From the NCBI GenBank assembly GCA_958296175.1, contig OY282448.1, positions 1,279,899-1,343,898 of the forward strand: a stretch of DNA of 64,000 bases. The letters run 5' to 3'. The DNA is from an uncultured Chloroflexota bacterium. Its GTDB lineage: Bacteria; Chloroflexota; UBA11872. The notes beneath the pieces are model-generated. The model saw only the letters and a list, made by a program, of their open reading frames with translations, was not told where the DNA came from and did no database searches. Position numbers and translations under genes: made by a program. Below are positions 63,103 to 64,000 of the stretch, in pieces. Position 1 is the first letter of the stretch. The number at the start of each line of letters is the position of its first letter.

Positions 63103-64000
63103 GACCGGAGAGACCGAGCGACCATTTCTTCTGCACGCACGGCGGTGCCGCTCTCCCCGCGGGTCGAATTTCCTGGGGACCCGGGCCTGCCCGGGTTTGC
63201 GAGGCTCTTCGACGGCGCGTGGGTCTGGCGGGCGTATTGCCAGAGGTTCGGCACGCCGAACGCCGCCCCGCGCGCACTTCGCGTCCGCCAGGTTGCCCAC
63301 AGCCCGGGCAGACGCGCGGTCGTCAGGTACGACCTGGAATGGCAGCCCGACGCCTATCTCCCGCCGGACATGGTCAGCGTGCAGCTGGACCGCAGCGGGT
63401 CCGCCGCCGTGATTCGCTTTCCGGAGGACCGGCGGCTCCCCGGCCTGGTCGACGCCGCCCGCCCCGACACGGCGCTCGATCTGGTCAACCGCCGCGTACT
63501 GTCCGTCCCGGCGCGGCGCGTGAGCGTGGACGTCGTGCGCTACCGGCCCGGCAGCCGCGCCGTGCTGCGGCACCGCGTTGGCAGGGTCACGTTCTACGTG
63601 CGCGTGGTACGCCCGGCACACGTGGACGAACTGCTCGCAGCCGCGGAGCTGGTCGGCCGCTCCACGTTCGTCGTCCCGCGGTTGGCCGGCTGCTGGCGCC
63701 AGGGCGGCGTGCTCTGGCTGTCACAGATTCCGGGCACGAACCTGCGGACGTCCATCCGCCAGGGAACCCACCCCAGCCCCGACCTGCTGCTGGACGGCTT
63801 GGAGCGTCTGTGGAGCGCTCCGCGCGGCGCGCACGGCCATCGAGCCTTCGACCTTGCGGCGTACTACCGCCGGGCGCGTACGGTGATGGCGTACGCTGCG
63901 CAGGGCCATGACGAGGCGAACCGTCGGCTCGACCAGGCCGCCGCACGGCTGGAGCAGTTCGTCGAAAATTGGCGCCCGACCTGCCTGGCGCACAACGACT
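63055..64000 (+). CDS. APH-like phosphotransferase (3'-truncated by the window)
   Basis: An open frame from ATG 63055 to the right edge, at least 315 codons with no stop. The first 15 residues are the fifth copy of the upstream repeat, so the true start may be later. Residues about 160-185 (VDVVRYRPGSRAVLRHRVG, then TFYVRVVRP) fit the N-lobe of aminoglycoside phosphotransferase-like kinases. The visible end, RPTCLAHND, matches the catalytic loop H-x-D (HGD/HND) where the missing part would begin. The phosphate acceptor is unknown. Only the kinase-like half can be seen, so the assignment is tentative. Confidence 0.6.
   Translation, partial: MDNDGTDSDGVDAPLDDRRDRATISSARTAVPLSPRVEFPGDPGLPGFARLFDGAWVWRAYCQRFGTPNAAPRALRVRQVAHSPGRRAVVRYDLEWQPDAYLPPDMVSVQLDRSGSAAVIRFPEDRRLPGLVDAARPDTALDLVNRRVLSVPARRVSVDVVRYRPGSRAVLRHRVGRVTFYVRVVRPAHVDELLAAAELVGRSTFVVPRLAGCWRQGGVLWLSQIPGTNLRTSIRQGTHPSPDLLLDGLERLWSAPRGAHGHRAFDLAAYYRRARTVMAYAAQGHDEANRRLDQAAARLEQFVENWRPTCLAHND

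Noticed and set aside
60040..63621. A 1,193-codon minus-strand frame including pncB
   Set aside because: Only the part from GTG 61398 is PncB. The upstream part overlaps pncA, the secreted protein and the kinase and is low-complexity sequence.

Overview
The window is 64 kb of very GC-rich bacterial chromosome with tightly packed genes. Many neighbours overlap by 1-14 bases, with ATGA or GTGA junctions. The best lineage clue is a 1,461-residue membrane protein carrying an NYYYGG motif. That motif marks the YYY/DUF2298 family, which is known mainly from Chloroflexota and some Archaea. A HrcA/CIRCE-controlled groEL and SelB fit a Chloroflexota genome. The class cannot be fixed from the sequence, and no rRNA or tRNA gene was recognised.

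Layout. 1-1.7 kb: the 3' end of glmS and an FtsB/DivIC-like protein. 1.8-7 kb: a type III-like restriction-modification locus with a frameshifted methyltransferase, a predicted Panacea antitoxin/membrane-toxin pair, a helicase and a separately encoded nuclease, followed by about 1 kb of AT-rich, hairpin-rich sequence. 8-16.6 kb: birA, the giant YYY glycosyltransferase-like protein, a cysteine-cluster protein and selB. 16.7-28.5 kb: gap-pgk, a class III aminotransferase, a Fic protein, an eight-unit array of 27-bp palindromes on an exact 40-bp period, threonine synthase, a PGDH-like dehydrogenase, a TrmH-like methylase, an unknown protein, a SAM methyltransferase and a QueC-like protein. 28.6-34.1 kb: a second defence island with a RAMA-domain nuclease, a Cys-rich protein and McrBC. 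34-40.4 kb: a Gfo/Idh oxidoreductase, a VOC gene broken by an amber codon, and convergent copper/periplasmic genes including a CopC-CopD-cytochrome c fusion. 40.6-45.7 kb: a DtxR/MntR regulator and a four-gene Mn/Zn ABC transporter. 46-51 kb: a repeat-containing membrane protein, palindromic repeats, groEL with promoter and CIRCE, a JAMM peptidase and LarE. 51.3-53.1 kb: an AAA ATPase/DUF4276 pair, a third likely defence locus. 53-64 kb: SMP-30, Gfo/Idh and aldo/keto reductase genes, the copper ATPase CopA, ferritin, pncA-pncB for NAD salvage, a secreted 16-residue-repeat protein, and an APH-like kinase running off the right edge.

Themes. Three defence loci and a Fic protein lie among housekeeping genes. 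Two of the defence genes are composition mosaics, with lower GC confined to the probable DNA-recognition part. Metal handling (Cu, Mn/Zn, Fe storage) is the second theme. The least explained element is the 40-bp-period palindrome array between fic and threonine synthase. No CRISPR array, IS element or integrase was found.
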